Of a stretch of DNA of 64,000 nt, positions 43,801 through 53,309 are shown piece by piece. Source of the stretch: an uncultured Phascolarctobacterium sp. (GTDB lineage Bacteria; Bacillota; Negativicutes; Acidaminococcales; Acidaminococcaceae); NCBI GenBank assembly GCA_900545025.1, contig UQXH01000007.1, forward strand, positions 21,264-85,263. Reading direction: 5' to 3'. Below the pieces are notes generated by a model. It searched no databases, was not told where the DNA came from, and worked only from the letters and a program-made list of their open reading frames with translations. A program made the position numbers and the translations under genes. The stretch's first letter is position 1, and the number at the start of each line of letters is the position of its first letter.

Positions 43801-45722
43801 TGTAGAACCCTTGGAGTAGATTGCGTATCCTGTTCCTAAACCTTCATCAATGGTAATTGATGTATATGTGTTTTCACCAACATTTATCACGCCACCATCC
43901 GGCTGTAAACCATATGCCACGTCTGTAGTATGTCCTGTTGGTGCATCAGGTGTTACACTAGGATCAACCTTCATATCTATGTTAAATGTTTCTGAATTGA
44001 TATTAGCCGTTATATCGTCCCATAAATAAACAGCTGAAGTACCGGAAGAATATGTAGAACCTTCTTCAGAATCAACACCTGCCCCACTCAAAGTGATATT
44101 AAAGTCTTTTACCTTATTAGTTACATTAATTTCAGTTCCTTTTGTACCACTCTGAATACCAACAACATTAGTTTTTGCAGTTTTATCTCCTGGAACGATA
44201 GTACCAATAATATCTACATTTCCTGTATTATTAAATGTTATATTACCATAGGCATCAACAGCAGTAACACCAAAAGGACTTTCTGCTTTTATGGTAATAT
44301 CGCCTGTGTTATTAAAGTCAATGGTAGAGCCAGCTTTAGCAGTTAAGGTTTGAGCTGTATACTTCTCATTGTAATTAGAAATATTTACATTTCCTCCGTC
44401 AAAAACTACATGTCCTCCATTGGCACCGTTAACAAGAAGGCCAAATCCCCAATTTCCGCTTGAACCCACAGCCCTAACATCTATATTTGTTTCACTTGCA
44501 CTAAAGGTAGCACTACCATCATGTACTTGTATACCGACAACACTACCTGTTGACTCAGAATCAATGCTTATATCTGTATAATCTCCTGTGAAATGCGCTT
44601 TAGCGCCACTACTCAGACCAATTCCTTTATAATAACTGCTATCAGCAAGTTTTACAGCATCCGTAACTTTAATATTACTAGCATTTAAATTTTGACTTGT
44701 TGACTCAAGATAAACAATACCATTAATTGTACTGTTATTAATATTTACAGTACTGCTTCCAACACTAGATGTTCCATTGTTTTCTGCTTTACCACCTGCA
44801 TAAACACTACCATTTACAGTACTGTTATCAATTTGTACATTTGCGTTAGTTACAGTTGCAGTACCTTTATCGGCATATGCACCGCCATAAATATTAGCCT
44901 CTACATTAGCATCTTTTACAATGACACTGGCATTTTCGGTAGTATATTTAGAATCAGTTCCAATTGCTGCACCACCAGCAAATAAATCATTACCATTAAA
45001 CGTACCACCGGTAATGGTAAGTTCTGTGCTATTATCAATTGCTTTTAAAACAGGTTTTCCATCAGCAGCTTGAGCAGTGCCATAATTATCAGCAACACTG
45101 CCGCCATAAACAGTATTACCAAAAGTACCGCCGCTAATATTTACTTTTACATCACCTGCTGTAGCAGTAGTAGTAGATGGTGTTCCTGCTCCGCTGTTAC
45201 CAGTAGCTTTAATATAGTTACCGCCAACTACATACGCATCAGAGAAATTGCCACCAGTAATCGTAAGTTTTACATTATTAACAGTTAAATCAGTATTGTC
45301 AGAATTGTTGGCTTTACTGCCACCAATAATATAAGAACTACCGCTTTCAGAACCATCTGTAAAAGTTCCGCCCTCGATTACAACATTGGTATTACCTATT
45401 TTTACAGCGTATCTATCTGTGCTGTCCCCAGGTTGTTTAATATGACTGCCACCAATAATATCATCAAAGATACCACTACCAATAGTAATACTGGTATTAG
45501 TTGCAGCGCTACCATCATCAGTCGTATGACCATTATAAATATCCCAGCCGCCAATTACTTTTTTACCGGAATAATCAGTTAAACTTTCATTTGTTACTGC
45601 ATTACCTTCTCCTGCGTAGTCACCACTAGCAGCCCAAACGCATTGTACCCCCCCCCGATAGACAATACGCCAGCTGCTAAAACACTGCACAATATCTTTT
45701 TACTAAGTTGTCTACTACTCAT
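40837..45722 (-). CDS. Giant autotransporter adhesin, phase-variable, OFF in this sequence
   Basis: The passenger and barrel form about 1610 residues. The passenger is made of beta-helix-type repeats (NVNISGGTF, LTITGGTFNG, ITGGNFSDAYVVGG) rich in Asn, Thr, Gly; the last ~280 residues are a classical autotransporter beta-barrel ending MANLTFVF. The ATG at 45720-45722, six bases after AAAGGGG, starts a good signal peptide (MSSRQLSKKILCSVLAAGVL). After codon 22 comes a run of nine G (45648-45656, minus strand) that puts the signal peptide out of frame with the rest. Seven or ten G would restore SIGG-VQCVWA-ASGDYAGEG. As written translation stops soon after the tract. Phase variation by slipped-strand mispairing is likely; a homopolymer sequencing error is the alternative. 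Confidence 0.88.
45648..45656 (-). repeat. Poly-G tract (9 G) in the autotransporter signal-peptide region
   Basis: Nine consecutive C on the plus strand (G on the coding strand) between codon 22 (ATC) and TACAATGCG. It is in the coding part of the signal sequence, the classical location for contingency loci. Frame needs 7 or 10 G for expression. Confidence 0.85.
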
Positions 45723-45796
45723 AGTATACCCCTTTCTTAAATTACTTTAAAAATACAAATTAATATTTTGTATTAAAGTAACTATTTTTTATATTA

Positions 45797-45825
45797 ATTA
45801 TACTCTTTCTTTACATCTACGACAA
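45797..45825 (-). promoter_or_regulatory. Promoter of the autotransporter gene
   Basis: On the minus strand TTGTCG (45820-45825) and TATAAT (45797-45802) are 17 bases apart, giving a leader of about 70 bases. Confidence 0.65.
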
Positions 45826-45869
45826 GTAAATTACACATAAAATATTTATATTAATAATTTTCTAACTAA

Positions 45870-45900
45870 AAAACTCCCGTCCTAACGACGGGAGTTTTTT
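45870..45900 (-). terminator. Terminator of the addBA operon
   Basis: Stem AAACTCCCGTC/GACGGGAGTTT with a CTAAC loop and flanking A- and T-tracts; on the minus strand it follows the 64-residue membrane protein gene. Confidence 0.85.
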
Positions 45901-45910
45901 GTTTCTCTAT

Positions 45911-45940
45911 CTTTTTACATACCACCTTTTTACATACCAC
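45911..45940. repeat. Tandem 15-bp duplication at a stop codon
   Basis: Two perfect copies of CTTTTTACATACCAC. The copy closer to the gene encodes the last residues GGM and the stop of the 64-residue protein; the other lies just after it. Confidence 0.8.
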
Positions 45941-46124
45941 CAAAGCGGCAAAGAGCATAGACCACGGAAACTGCCAAAGCACCGTAGACCCTGCCACGCA
46001 GCTTTTTTTCATTAAAGCCTTCTTTATTGGCTTCACGGCACATTTTGATTCCGTAAAAATTCATCCATAACGAAAAACAGAATAAAAACGCTACGATATA
46101 ATCCCAAACATCAAGATTTTCCAT
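45930..46124 (-). CDS. Small two-helix membrane protein
   Basis: A 64-residue protein I do not recognise. It has two hydrophobic segments (about 8-27, YIVAFLFCFSLWMNFYGI, and 46-61, VYGALAVSVVYALC) joined by a charged loop. CAGGAG lies seven bases before the ATG. It starts 20 bases after addA and ends at a strong terminator, so it is the last gene of the addBA transcript. Its stop codon region is duplicated in tandem. No function can be inferred. Confidence 0.6.
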   Translation of the reverse strand: MENLDVWDYIVAFLFCFSLWMNFYGIKMCREANKEGFNEKKLRGRVYGALAVSVVYALCRFGGM

Positions 46125-46144
46125 TATTTACTCCTGTCATATTT

Positions 46145-49100
46145 CTATTTACGCGGACACAGATACCCATAAGGGCAGCCACCGCATTTATCCGTGCTGC
46201 AAATAAAATCAGCCTCATCAGCCTTGCTGCTTATCTGCCTGCACAGCTCTAAGGCCTCCCGCAAAGTTTCCTCTCCCAATACAGGCTCACATACGCTGAG
46301 ATTCTGCAGAAAATGCAGCTGCGCAGACCGTACCTGCCTGCCGAAAAGCTGCTCAGCCGCCGCTTTATACAGCGCCAGCTGATAAGCATAACCTTTTGGC
46401 ACGCTGCCAGCCTCCGGCGGTCTGCCAGTCTTATAGTCAATAATCATCAGCGAACCATCCTCAGCCGTATATAAGCAGTCGATAACACCGGTAAGCAGCA
46501 GCTCCTGCTGCATGCAATTAAATTTCACTTCTCGCTGATGGGCAGACGGTATAGTCTTATACAAATCGCTTCCCAGGTAATCATTCAGCAGCTTTTTCGC
46601 ATCAGCAGCCAAATCAGCCCTGCCGCCTGCATGCTTATCTACTGCTGCCTGAAAAGCTTTCTCTTCATCACCACGGTATTTTTCCAGCGCCGTGTGCACA
46701 ATCAGACCGGTAACATAAGCCGGCAGCTGACTGCTTTTCTCACCTGCTTCCTCACAGCCCGGCAATCCCAGCTGCTGATAATAGTACCTGCGCTGACAAT
46801 GCAGATAGGTCTGCAGCGCCGTTGCTGAAAAAACCTTGCGTCCTAAAGACTTGTACATATCCAGCGGTGCTGCTGCCTGCAGTGCTGCTTCCTCCGGCAC
46901 AGTCTTGGCAGCAGCCTCCTGCTGCACAGTAACTGCATCTGGCAGCGAAGCAGCCGTTATCTCGGTAAATTCCGCCAAATCGCTGTCTGCCAGTACTTCT
47001 TTCAGGCTCTTAAACCAGTTTTCCGCCTTACTTTCTTTATCCGCGCAGAAAGCGCCGGACATGATCAGCCTGTTTTTCGCCCTGGTCATTGCCACGTAAA
47101 GCTGACGCTTGCGTTCTTCCTTCTGCAGCTGCTTATCTATTTCTTTAATGCTGCTCAGCACGCTGCTTTCTGCCATACTGCCATCCGGGAGCACCGCTTT
47201 GATGCCCAAGCCCAGCTGCGGATGAAATTTTATTTCCGTTATATCGCTCTGCGAGCCTGCATCCAACATAGGCAATAATACGGTACCAAATTCCAGCCCT
47301 TTCGATTTGTGGATAGTCATAATCGTCACTGCATCAGCAGCCTCTAAATTAGCAGCTGTCTCTCTGGCGCCAGAAGCAATAAGCGCAGCAACATATTCCA
47401 GCCAGGAAGCCAATGTTCCCTGTCTGCCGCTGCTGTATTCTGCTGCCAGATGACGCAGCTTGACAGCATTAGCCAGTTTGGCCTTGCCATTCTGCTGCAG
47501 CGAAAGAACAGCATCTACCTCTAAACACTGCCACAGTTCCTGCCACAGTTCCTGCAGCCCTAAAAGCGCTGCTGCCTGACGCAGTGTCGTAAGTATCTCC
47601 CGCGCCCGCAAAAGCAGCGGCCGCTGGCTTGCTTTGACCGCAGCTGCATCAATAGTCATTAAATTATCCCACAGACAGCTATTACTCTGCTGCAAAAACA
47701 GCGTCGTAACAGTCTCGTCATCCAGTCCAAAATAAGGTGAACGCAAAACGCCTGCCAGCTCCAGACTGCAGTGCTTATTATGCAGCGCACGCAGTAAATT
47801 CAGCAGGTCAAGTACCTCCTGCCGTCCGTAAAAGCCCCTGCCGTCAATCACCTGGTAGGGTATTTTCTTTGCTTCCAACGCTTCGGTCAGCACATCACAG
47901 CGGGTCATTGCACTCAGCAGTACAGCCATATGTCCGTAGCCCGTTCCCTCAGCATGCAAGGAAGCCATCCGTTCAGCAACGGCTCTCGCTTCCAGCTGCC
48001 TTTTTGCCGCTGTCTCATCCTTGGTATATACTACCTGCAGCAGCTCCGGTTTAGCTTCGCTGAAAATATGCGGCGCTAACGCTTCAAAAAAGATGGGCTC
48101 GTTGACATCCACGCCTAACAGCTCGGTGAATACTTCGTTGCAGGCCGCCAAAATCGTGTCTGCGGTGCGAAAATTATCATTCAAAGTAATTATCTTGCCG
48201 CCGCTGTCCTTAATATCGCGTCTCACCTGTGCAAAAACACTTACATCCGCCCCGCGGAAACGGTAAATCGACTGCTTGGGATCGCCTACGACAAACAGCC
48301 TGCTGCCCTGCAGCTTTTCATAATCCCCGCCGCACAGCAGATAAACCAGCTGTTTTTGCTTTTCATTGGTATCCTGAAATTCGTCTACCATGATATAACG
48401 ATATTTCTGCCGATAATTCTCACAAAGGCGCGGCTGCGATTTCAGCAAATTTAAAGCATAATTTTCCAAATCATCAAAGCTCAGAAAATCTGCATCCTGA
48501 CGCTGCTGCTGCAAAAAGGCGGCAAAAGCAGCAGCCACACGCTGCCAGCCCTCTGCCAGCGGCAAAGCCGCCTTATCGGCAAAAATCATTTCCAGCTGCT
48601 CACGCAGCAGCTTGCTCTCTTTTACCAGCGCTTTCAGTCTGGTATTGGCAGCAAGCCCACCGGCATAAGTCTTATAAGCAGCTAAATCAGCGGGGTCTTG
48701 TTTGATGCCATCCAGCACCTCGGTAAGATTTTCTGCCAGCAGCTGCAGCTGCTGCGCCTGCTTACTACCCTTAACCTCTTCCCTGCGCGCAGCCAATTCT
48801 TCTAAAACGCCGCAAAGATTTTCCTTGCACTCCTGCTCCTTACTGATACTTGCTTTGTAACCAGCTGCTGCGTCGCTGCACTTTGCCAGTTCATCCAGCT
48901 GCGGCAGCAGGCTCTGCAGCTGCCGCATGACGCCAAAAGCGCCGTAGGCTTCCGTCAGCTGCCGTAAATCCTTATCCTGATTGCGCAGTGCTGTCAGAAA
49001 ATATTTTTTCAGGCAGTCTTCCACGAAACGCTCGCCTTCAAATTCGTCCGCAACCTGAAAGGATGGGTCCAGCGCCGCTTCGACAGGATTTTCTTTTAAA

Positions 49101-49438
49101 ATGCGATTGCACAGACTGTGAATAGTTGTAATCTGCGCCCTTTCCAGATCTTTCAGCTGCTGCCGCCAAAAGGAGCTGTTTGCCGCATCCGTATGTGCCA
49201 GCACGTCCATACTGCGGCGCACTCTTTCTTTCATTTCTGCCGCTGCCTTACGAGTGAAGGTAATAGCCAAAATCTCGCTGGCAGCAAGATTCTGTCCCTG
49301 CTCCAGACCGCGGCGCAGGATATACAAAAAACGCTCTACCAGCACGCGGGTCTTGCCGCTTCCTGCCCCTGCCGATACAGCGACATTAGTATCAACAGTG
49401 GTAATAGCCTGCAGCTGCTGCGGCGTAAAATCAGCCAT
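46145..49438 (-). CDS. addA: ATP-dependent helicase/nuclease subunit AddA
   Basis: A 1097-residue UvrD-type helicase with C-terminal RecB-family nuclease that processes double-strand breaks for recombination. Motifs in order: TPQQLQAITTVDTNVAVSAG with Walker A GAGSGKT, ITFTRKAAAEMKERV, VDEFQDTNEKQ (helicase II), VGDPKQSIYRFRGAD, TIHKSKGLEF and YVAMTRAKNRL. The nuclease carries GVIDCLYT and MIIDYKTGRPP. Four cysteines (one in LHCQRRY, three in the tail KCGGCPYGYLC region) suggest an iron-sulfur staple in this subunit too. ATG at 49436-49438 overlaps the addB stop by eight bases. Confidence 0.94.
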   Translation of the reverse strand: MADFTPQQLQAITTVDTNVAVSAGAGSGKTRVLVERFLYILRRGLEQGQNLAASEILAITFTRKAAAEMKERVRRSMDVLAHTDAANSSFWRQQLKDLERAQITTIHSLCNRILKENPVEAALDPSFQVADEFEGERFVEDCLKKYFLTALRNQDKDLRQLTEAYGAFGVMRQLQSLLPQLDELAKCSDAAAGYKASISKEQECKENLCGVLEELAARREEVKGSKQAQQLQLLAENLTEVLDGIKQDPADLAAYKTYAGGLAANTRLKALVKESKLLREQLEMIFADKAALPLAEGWQRVAAAFAAFLQQQRQDADFLSFDDLENYALNLLKSQPRLCENYRQKYRYIMVDEFQDTNEKQKQLVYLLCGGDYEKLQGSRLFVVGDPKQSIYRFRGADVSVFAQVRRDIKDSGGKIITLNDNFRTADTILAACNEVFTELLGVDVNEPIFFEALAPHIFSEAKPELLQVVYTKDETAAKRQLEARAVAERMASLHAEGTGYGHMAVLLSAMTRCDVLTEALEAKKIPYQVIDGRGFYGRQEVLDLLNLLRALHNKHCSLELAGVLRSPYFGLDDETVTTLFLQQSNSCLWDNLMTIDAAAVKASQRPLLLRAREILTTLRQAAALLGLQELWQELWQCLEVDAVLSLQQNGKAKLANAVKLRHLAAEYSSGRQGTLASWLEYVAALIASGARETAANLEAADAVTIMTIHKSKGLEFGTVLLPMLDAGSQSDITEIKFHPQLGLGIKAVLPDGSMAESSVLSSIKEIDKQLQKEERKRQLYVAMTRAKNRLIMSGAFCADKESKAENWFKSLKEVLADSDLAEFTEITAASLPDAVTVQQEAAAKTVPEEAALQAAAPLDMYKSLGRKVFSATALQTYLHCQRRYYYQQLGLPGCEEAGEKSSQLPAYVTGLIVHTALEKYRGDEEKAFQAAVDKHAGGRADLAADAKKLLNDYLGSDLYKTIPSAHQREVKFNCMQQELLLTGVIDCLYTAEDGSLMIIDYKTGRPPEAGSVPKGYAYQLALYKAAAEQLFGRQVRSAQLHFLQNLSVCEPVLGEETLREALELCRQISSKADEADFICSTDKCGGCPYGYLCPRK

Positions 49439-52418
49439 CTTCCTCACTCCTTTCTCCTGCTATAAGTCCGATACGGCAGATATTTTTCAACGGACAAAAA
49501 TCACTGCAGCTTTTCTGCGGCTGTACGGAAAAATCTCCGCTGTAAATACTTTCCACATATTTTGCCACTAAGCCGCGGCTGAAAGCTTCAAAGCTCTGCC
49601 AGGGAGCTTCTGCATCCGCAAACAGTTTATCATTAACCTTAAAGGAGGTATTGCCCAGTTTTTCAAAACCTATGCTTGCCTGGCGCTTGGCCTGTTTCAG
49701 CACCAGATAACCGCCTCCGGCCACACGCTTCTCAGGCTGCATAGCTACTGCCGCCAAAAGATAGACAGGCAGCTGCAAATCAAGCCCAGCAGGCAAATCG
49801 CTGCCGGACGGCGCTGCAGAACGCTTATAATCGGTAATAAAGAGCCTGCTGCCGTCGCTGTCGATACGGTCAATACGTCCTTCCAGCTGTACGCTGCTGC
49901 CATCACTAAGTTTAAGGGGCAAAGCCGTTCCTTCGGCCCTTTTAAAGTTAAGCTCCGTCGCGCAGGGAACAAACTCTTCCCACTGCCGCTGCTCGCCATA
50001 TTCATATTGCAGCCACTGCAGCAGCAGGTTTTTCATACGCCGCACTTCTGACTGCCAAAAAACATTATCTTTCGCCCCATGCTGCTCTGCATAAACCGTA
50101 AAAACAGCATCAAAATCTGCCAGCAGCTCTTTTTGCAGCAGCGCAAAATCATATTTACACAGCTTTTCATGCAGATGCCTGCCGACAAATTTTGCCAGAA
50201 CTTCGTGCAGCAGCGAGCCTTCATCTGCCGGTTCAATATTTTCGCTTTTTTCCTCATTGCCGCTTTCGCCCCAGATATACTGGCCTAAAAAGCTAAACGG
50301 ACAGGCAGCATAAACCTCAAGGCGTGAAGCGCTGAACGTGCGCCCTGCTTTCTTTGCCACCTGCTTTTGCAGCTCTGCATCCTGCAGTTTGCCGTTGTAT
50401 ACCTCGCAGCTTGCCCGCAGTTTATCCGCGGCAGCGGCAGTAAGCGTGCTTTCACCAATCGTCTGACTAAGCCAGCCATCTTCCCAACGCTCTGCCTCCT
50501 GCAGCAGCTCCGCCATAGAAGCAGGCTCCTTAACAGGCTCTGCAATAACTGCGTTGCCGAACAGCTTGCACAGCTCATCCACATAAGCAGAGGCACCGGC
50601 AGCATCATCCTCATGCCAGGTTACGGTTAAATGCGACGCACACTGCGCTACGGTTACCGCAAAGAAATAATCATCTTCCGCATAAGCCTGTGCCGTCGTC
50701 GGCATATCAATGCCAAGGGCTGTCAACTCGGCACGTTCTTTATCATCATAAAGCCAGTTCTCGCTGCTGCCGGCAGGAAATTCGCCTTCCCGCACACCCA
50801 TCAGAAAAACCTGCTCATACTGTCTGCCCTGTACAGTGACAACCTCGGCAACCAGTACACCGTCAGCACGTCCCTCCGCTAAAGTAATTTCTATTTCACG
50901 CGCAGCTTCTATCAGTATTTCCTGCAGCTGCGCTAAGGTCAGCGCGCTTTTTTCTAAACGGCAGGTTTTATAATCCTTAACCAAATCGCCAAAACAGCTT
51001 AGTAAAGCCTCCTGCGCAGCCAGGCAGCTTTTAATGCCTGCAAGCGGCAGCTCGCCCCGCTGATAGCGCTCTCCCAAAAGCTGCGGCAAACGTAACTCTT
51101 TAATAAAATCCGTCAGTAACGTCAGATAGTCCGGCAGACAGCCGGAAGCAGGCAGTTCCTGCAAAAGCTGCTCCATCCTTACCAGTGCTGCGTCTTCAAC
51201 GCCTTCAAGCAGCGCATGATAATCCTCCTGCAGGGCGGCAACAGAGGAATAATATTTATACTGCCGTAATTTTTGTACCTGCTCCGCATCACAGCTGAAA
51301 ATAAGCTTACCCAGTTCTGAGCACAGCAGTGCGCTATAAGCTTCCGCGCCGCTGCGCCCTCCGCCAGCTGCCGTAAGCGCCAGCATGATAAATTCCGTCA
51401 GCGGCTGCACGGCCAGCTGCGCCGTATGCGCCAGAGAAACAGGAATACCGTATTCATCAGCAATCTGCCTGATACCATTGTAATTGCGCAGGCTGCGCAC
51501 TGTTACCAGTATGTCCTCCGCTGCTACTCCCTGCCGCAGCAGCTGTTTTACCTGTGTCAGCGTCCAGCGTATCTCCTCTTCCCGGCTTTTAAAATGGCAC
51601 AGCCTAATATTCTCCGCTGTCCGTACATCAGCTGCAGTAAAAAGCTTTTGTCGCAGATACTGCAAATCTTCCTGTTGCGGCAGTTCGGGCATATAGCGCT
51701 CTACCTGACAAAAACCAGCCAGCGCGGCATAAGTATTTTCTGCCGCCTGAAAGACGCCCTCACGGCCAGCTTCGTACATCAAGCCTACCGTTAACTGACA
51801 ATGTTTACTGAGCGCCCGCAAAAATTCCAGCTGCAGTACGTCAAAACTATAAAAATCGCTGATATAGATATGCTTCCAGGGCATCTTTACTTTATCAGCA
51901 GCAAGTACACTTACTGCCAGGCGATATTTACCCTCTAAGTCAAACCATTTATTATTCTTCAAATATTGGCGATACAGCACATACAGCTCCGCCAGTTCTT
52001 TATCCTTTTCACCACCGCGTTCTGTCAGCGCAGTATGAATCTGCTGCTCGGTAGCGCCGCTGCGTGACAGCTGCCCCAGCACAGAAGCTACAGCCTTCAC
52101 AAAGCCTTTTTTATCCGTCAGTCGCTGAAAATATGCCAACTTAGACTTATCGCCCAAATATTCCAGCAGATCGCGAGTTACCAGCTCCTGACTGCGTCTG
52201 TTGATTTCATCTAAATAGACATAGCCATTGTTATTTAAAATTTTTGATGCCAGCTCATCAATACCGCCGCAGTTTACGGCAGCTTCCTTTTGAGCCTGCA
52301 GCCGCAGCTGTCTGTTAGGCAGCACAAGAATACTGTCTTCATAGGCATGCTGCCGCATCTGCTCATAAAAAAGTCTGCGGGCCGTGCAGCCCAGCGGCAC
52401 ACAATATAATACGGCCAT
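49431..52418 (-). CDS. addB: ATP-dependent nuclease subunit AddB
   Basis: A 995-residue partner of AddA. It has an inactivated helicase-like front half starting with VLPNRQLRLQAQ, VTVQGRQYEQVFLMGVREGEFP in the middle, and a RecB-type nuclease near the end (GRIDRIDSDGSRLFITDYKRS). The iron-sulfur staple is present: one cysteine in VYAACPFSF and three in CSDFCPLKNIC. The first ~20 residues lack a clear Walker A GxGKT. CAGGAGG lies before ATG 52416-52418. It follows the UDG-like gene by 36 bases. Confidence 0.93.
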   Translation of the reverse strand: MAVLYCVPLGCTARRLFYEQMRQHAYEDSILVLPNRQLRLQAQKEAAVNCGGIDELASKILNNNGYVYLDEINRRSQELVTRDLLEYLGDKSKLAYFQRLTDKKGFVKAVASVLGQLSRSGATEQQIHTALTERGGEKDKELAELYVLYRQYLKNNKWFDLEGKYRLAVSVLAADKVKMPWKHIYISDFYSFDVLQLEFLRALSKHCQLTVGLMYEAGREGVFQAAENTYAALAGFCQVERYMPELPQQEDLQYLRQKLFTAADVRTAENIRLCHFKSREEEIRWTLTQVKQLLRQGVAAEDILVTVRSLRNYNGIRQIADEYGIPVSLAHTAQLAVQPLTEFIMLALTAAGGGRSGAEAYSALLCSELGKLIFSCDAEQVQKLRQYKYYSSVAALQEDYHALLEGVEDAALVRMEQLLQELPASGCLPDYLTLLTDFIKELRLPQLLGERYQRGELPLAGIKSCLAAQEALLSCFGDLVKDYKTCRLEKSALTLAQLQEILIEAAREIEITLAEGRADGVLVAEVVTVQGRQYEQVFLMGVREGEFPAGSSENWLYDDKERAELTALGIDMPTTAQAYAEDDYFFAVTVAQCASHLTVTWHEDDAAGASAYVDELCKLFGNAVIAEPVKEPASMAELLQEAERWEDGWLSQTIGESTLTAAAADKLRASCEVYNGKLQDAELQKQVAKKAGRTFSASRLEVYAACPFSFLGQYIWGESGNEEKSENIEPADEGSLLHEVLAKFVGRHLHEKLCKYDFALLQKELLADFDAVFTVYAEQHGAKDNVFWQSEVRRMKNLLLQWLQYEYGEQRQWEEFVPCATELNFKRAEGTALPLKLSDGSSVQLEGRIDRIDSDGSRLFITDYKRSAAPSGSDLPAGLDLQLPVYLLAAVAMQPEKRVAGGGYLVLKQAKRQASIGFEKLGNTSFKVNDKLFADAEAPWQSFEAFSRGLVAKYVESIYSGDFSVQPQKSCSDFCPLKNICRIGLIAGERSEEDG

Positions 52419-52454
52419 TTTTACCTCCTGCATATTATCTATCGAAACCTATTT

Positions 52455-53135
52455 TTATTTTTCATGATACAGTTCTTCCACAGCATCAAGCAGCGTATAA
52501 TATAAAACATTTCCTGACACACCCCGATTGGCAGGATGCCAGAAATCTATATAAATTATATTATCCTCTTTATGGTAGTTTACACCTCTGAAAGTCTGCT
52601 GCCATACGCTGTTTTTCCAGCCTTTAAGCCTGCATAAATAACCCGAGCCACCCCCGCAGACAACAATATCAGGATTATAAAGTGCCAGCTGCTTTTGCAA
52701 ATTACTTACGTTAAACGGCTCAGCAAAGTAGGCAGCAAAATTCTGTTTATCTACACTTGCTCCGCCAGCTGTTTTCTTCATATTAACCCAACAAACCTGC
52801 GATAACATTTCCTGCTGCACTTCTTTTTTAGCTGTTTCTTTTACCACCACATCCCAGGGAATACTGCTGCCGTGTACAATACCATACTGCCATTTAATAA
52901 TTGCGTTTACCGTTAGAGAACGTGGAACCACGCCCTTACTATATTCTGCTAAATAAGTACGTTCATCCCACTCTTCATCCGCTCCATTTGGCTCTTTGAG
53001 AAGATAAAGTACTTTCACTGCAACGTTTCTCCATATATGCTCGTTAACAACTCCGTCTGTAATAAAATATCCTTTGTGTTTATTCTGCTTCCATTCGGAA
53101 AACAATCTGTTTTCCTGTTCCGTAATATTTTCCAT
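52455..53135 (-). CDS. Hypothetical protein, possibly uracil-DNA-glycosylase superfamily
   Basis: About 226 residues. The segment KVLYLLKEPNGADEEWD early on, NPDIVVCGGGSGYLC in the middle and YIDFWHPANRG near the end resemble the spacing of motifs in UDG-fold proteins (substrate-loop motif and C-terminal HPA). The similarity is weak and I could not confirm catalytic residues. The ATG at 53133-53135 has TTGGAG upstream; a longer frame of 23 codons has no site. It precedes addB by 36 bases, so a DNA-repair role would fit. No signal or membrane segments. Confidence 0.45.
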   Translation of the reverse strand: MENITEQENRLFSEWKQNKHKGYFITDGVVNEHIWRNVAVKVLYLLKEPNGADEEWDERTYLAEYSKGVVPRSLTVNAIIKWQYGIVHGSSIPWDVVVKETAKKEVQQEMLSQVCWVNMKKTAGGASVDKQNFAAYFAEPFNVSNLQKQLALYNPDIVVCGGGSGYLCRLKGWKNSVWQQTFRGVNYHKEDNIIYIDFWHPANRGVSGNVLYYTLLDAVEELYHEK

Positions 53136-53233
53136 AATTCGCTCCAAATGAAAAATTATTATATTTATTATACCTGTTTCACAGACGCAAAAAAACCCTA
53201 TCATACTAAAGAATCTTTCAGAATATATTTTTA

Positions 53234-53285
53234 CAAAAACAAAACCGACCTCCCTAATCGTCAGATTTTAGGAGATCGGTTTTTT
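53234..53285 (-). terminator. Terminator of the glyQS operon
   Basis: An imperfect stem (CCGATCTCCTAA against TTAGGGAGGTCGG on the minus strand) with a ten-base loop, followed by TTTTGTTTTTG. Confidence 0.75.
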
Positions 53286-53309
53286 AGGACTTTTTTGTCT
53301 GAAAATATT

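Noticed and set aside
40837..45690. Autotransporter start at the GTG of 45688-45690
   Set aside because: That frame has no ribosome site and no signal peptide; the ATG at 45720-45722 has both and is separated only by the G-tract frameshift.
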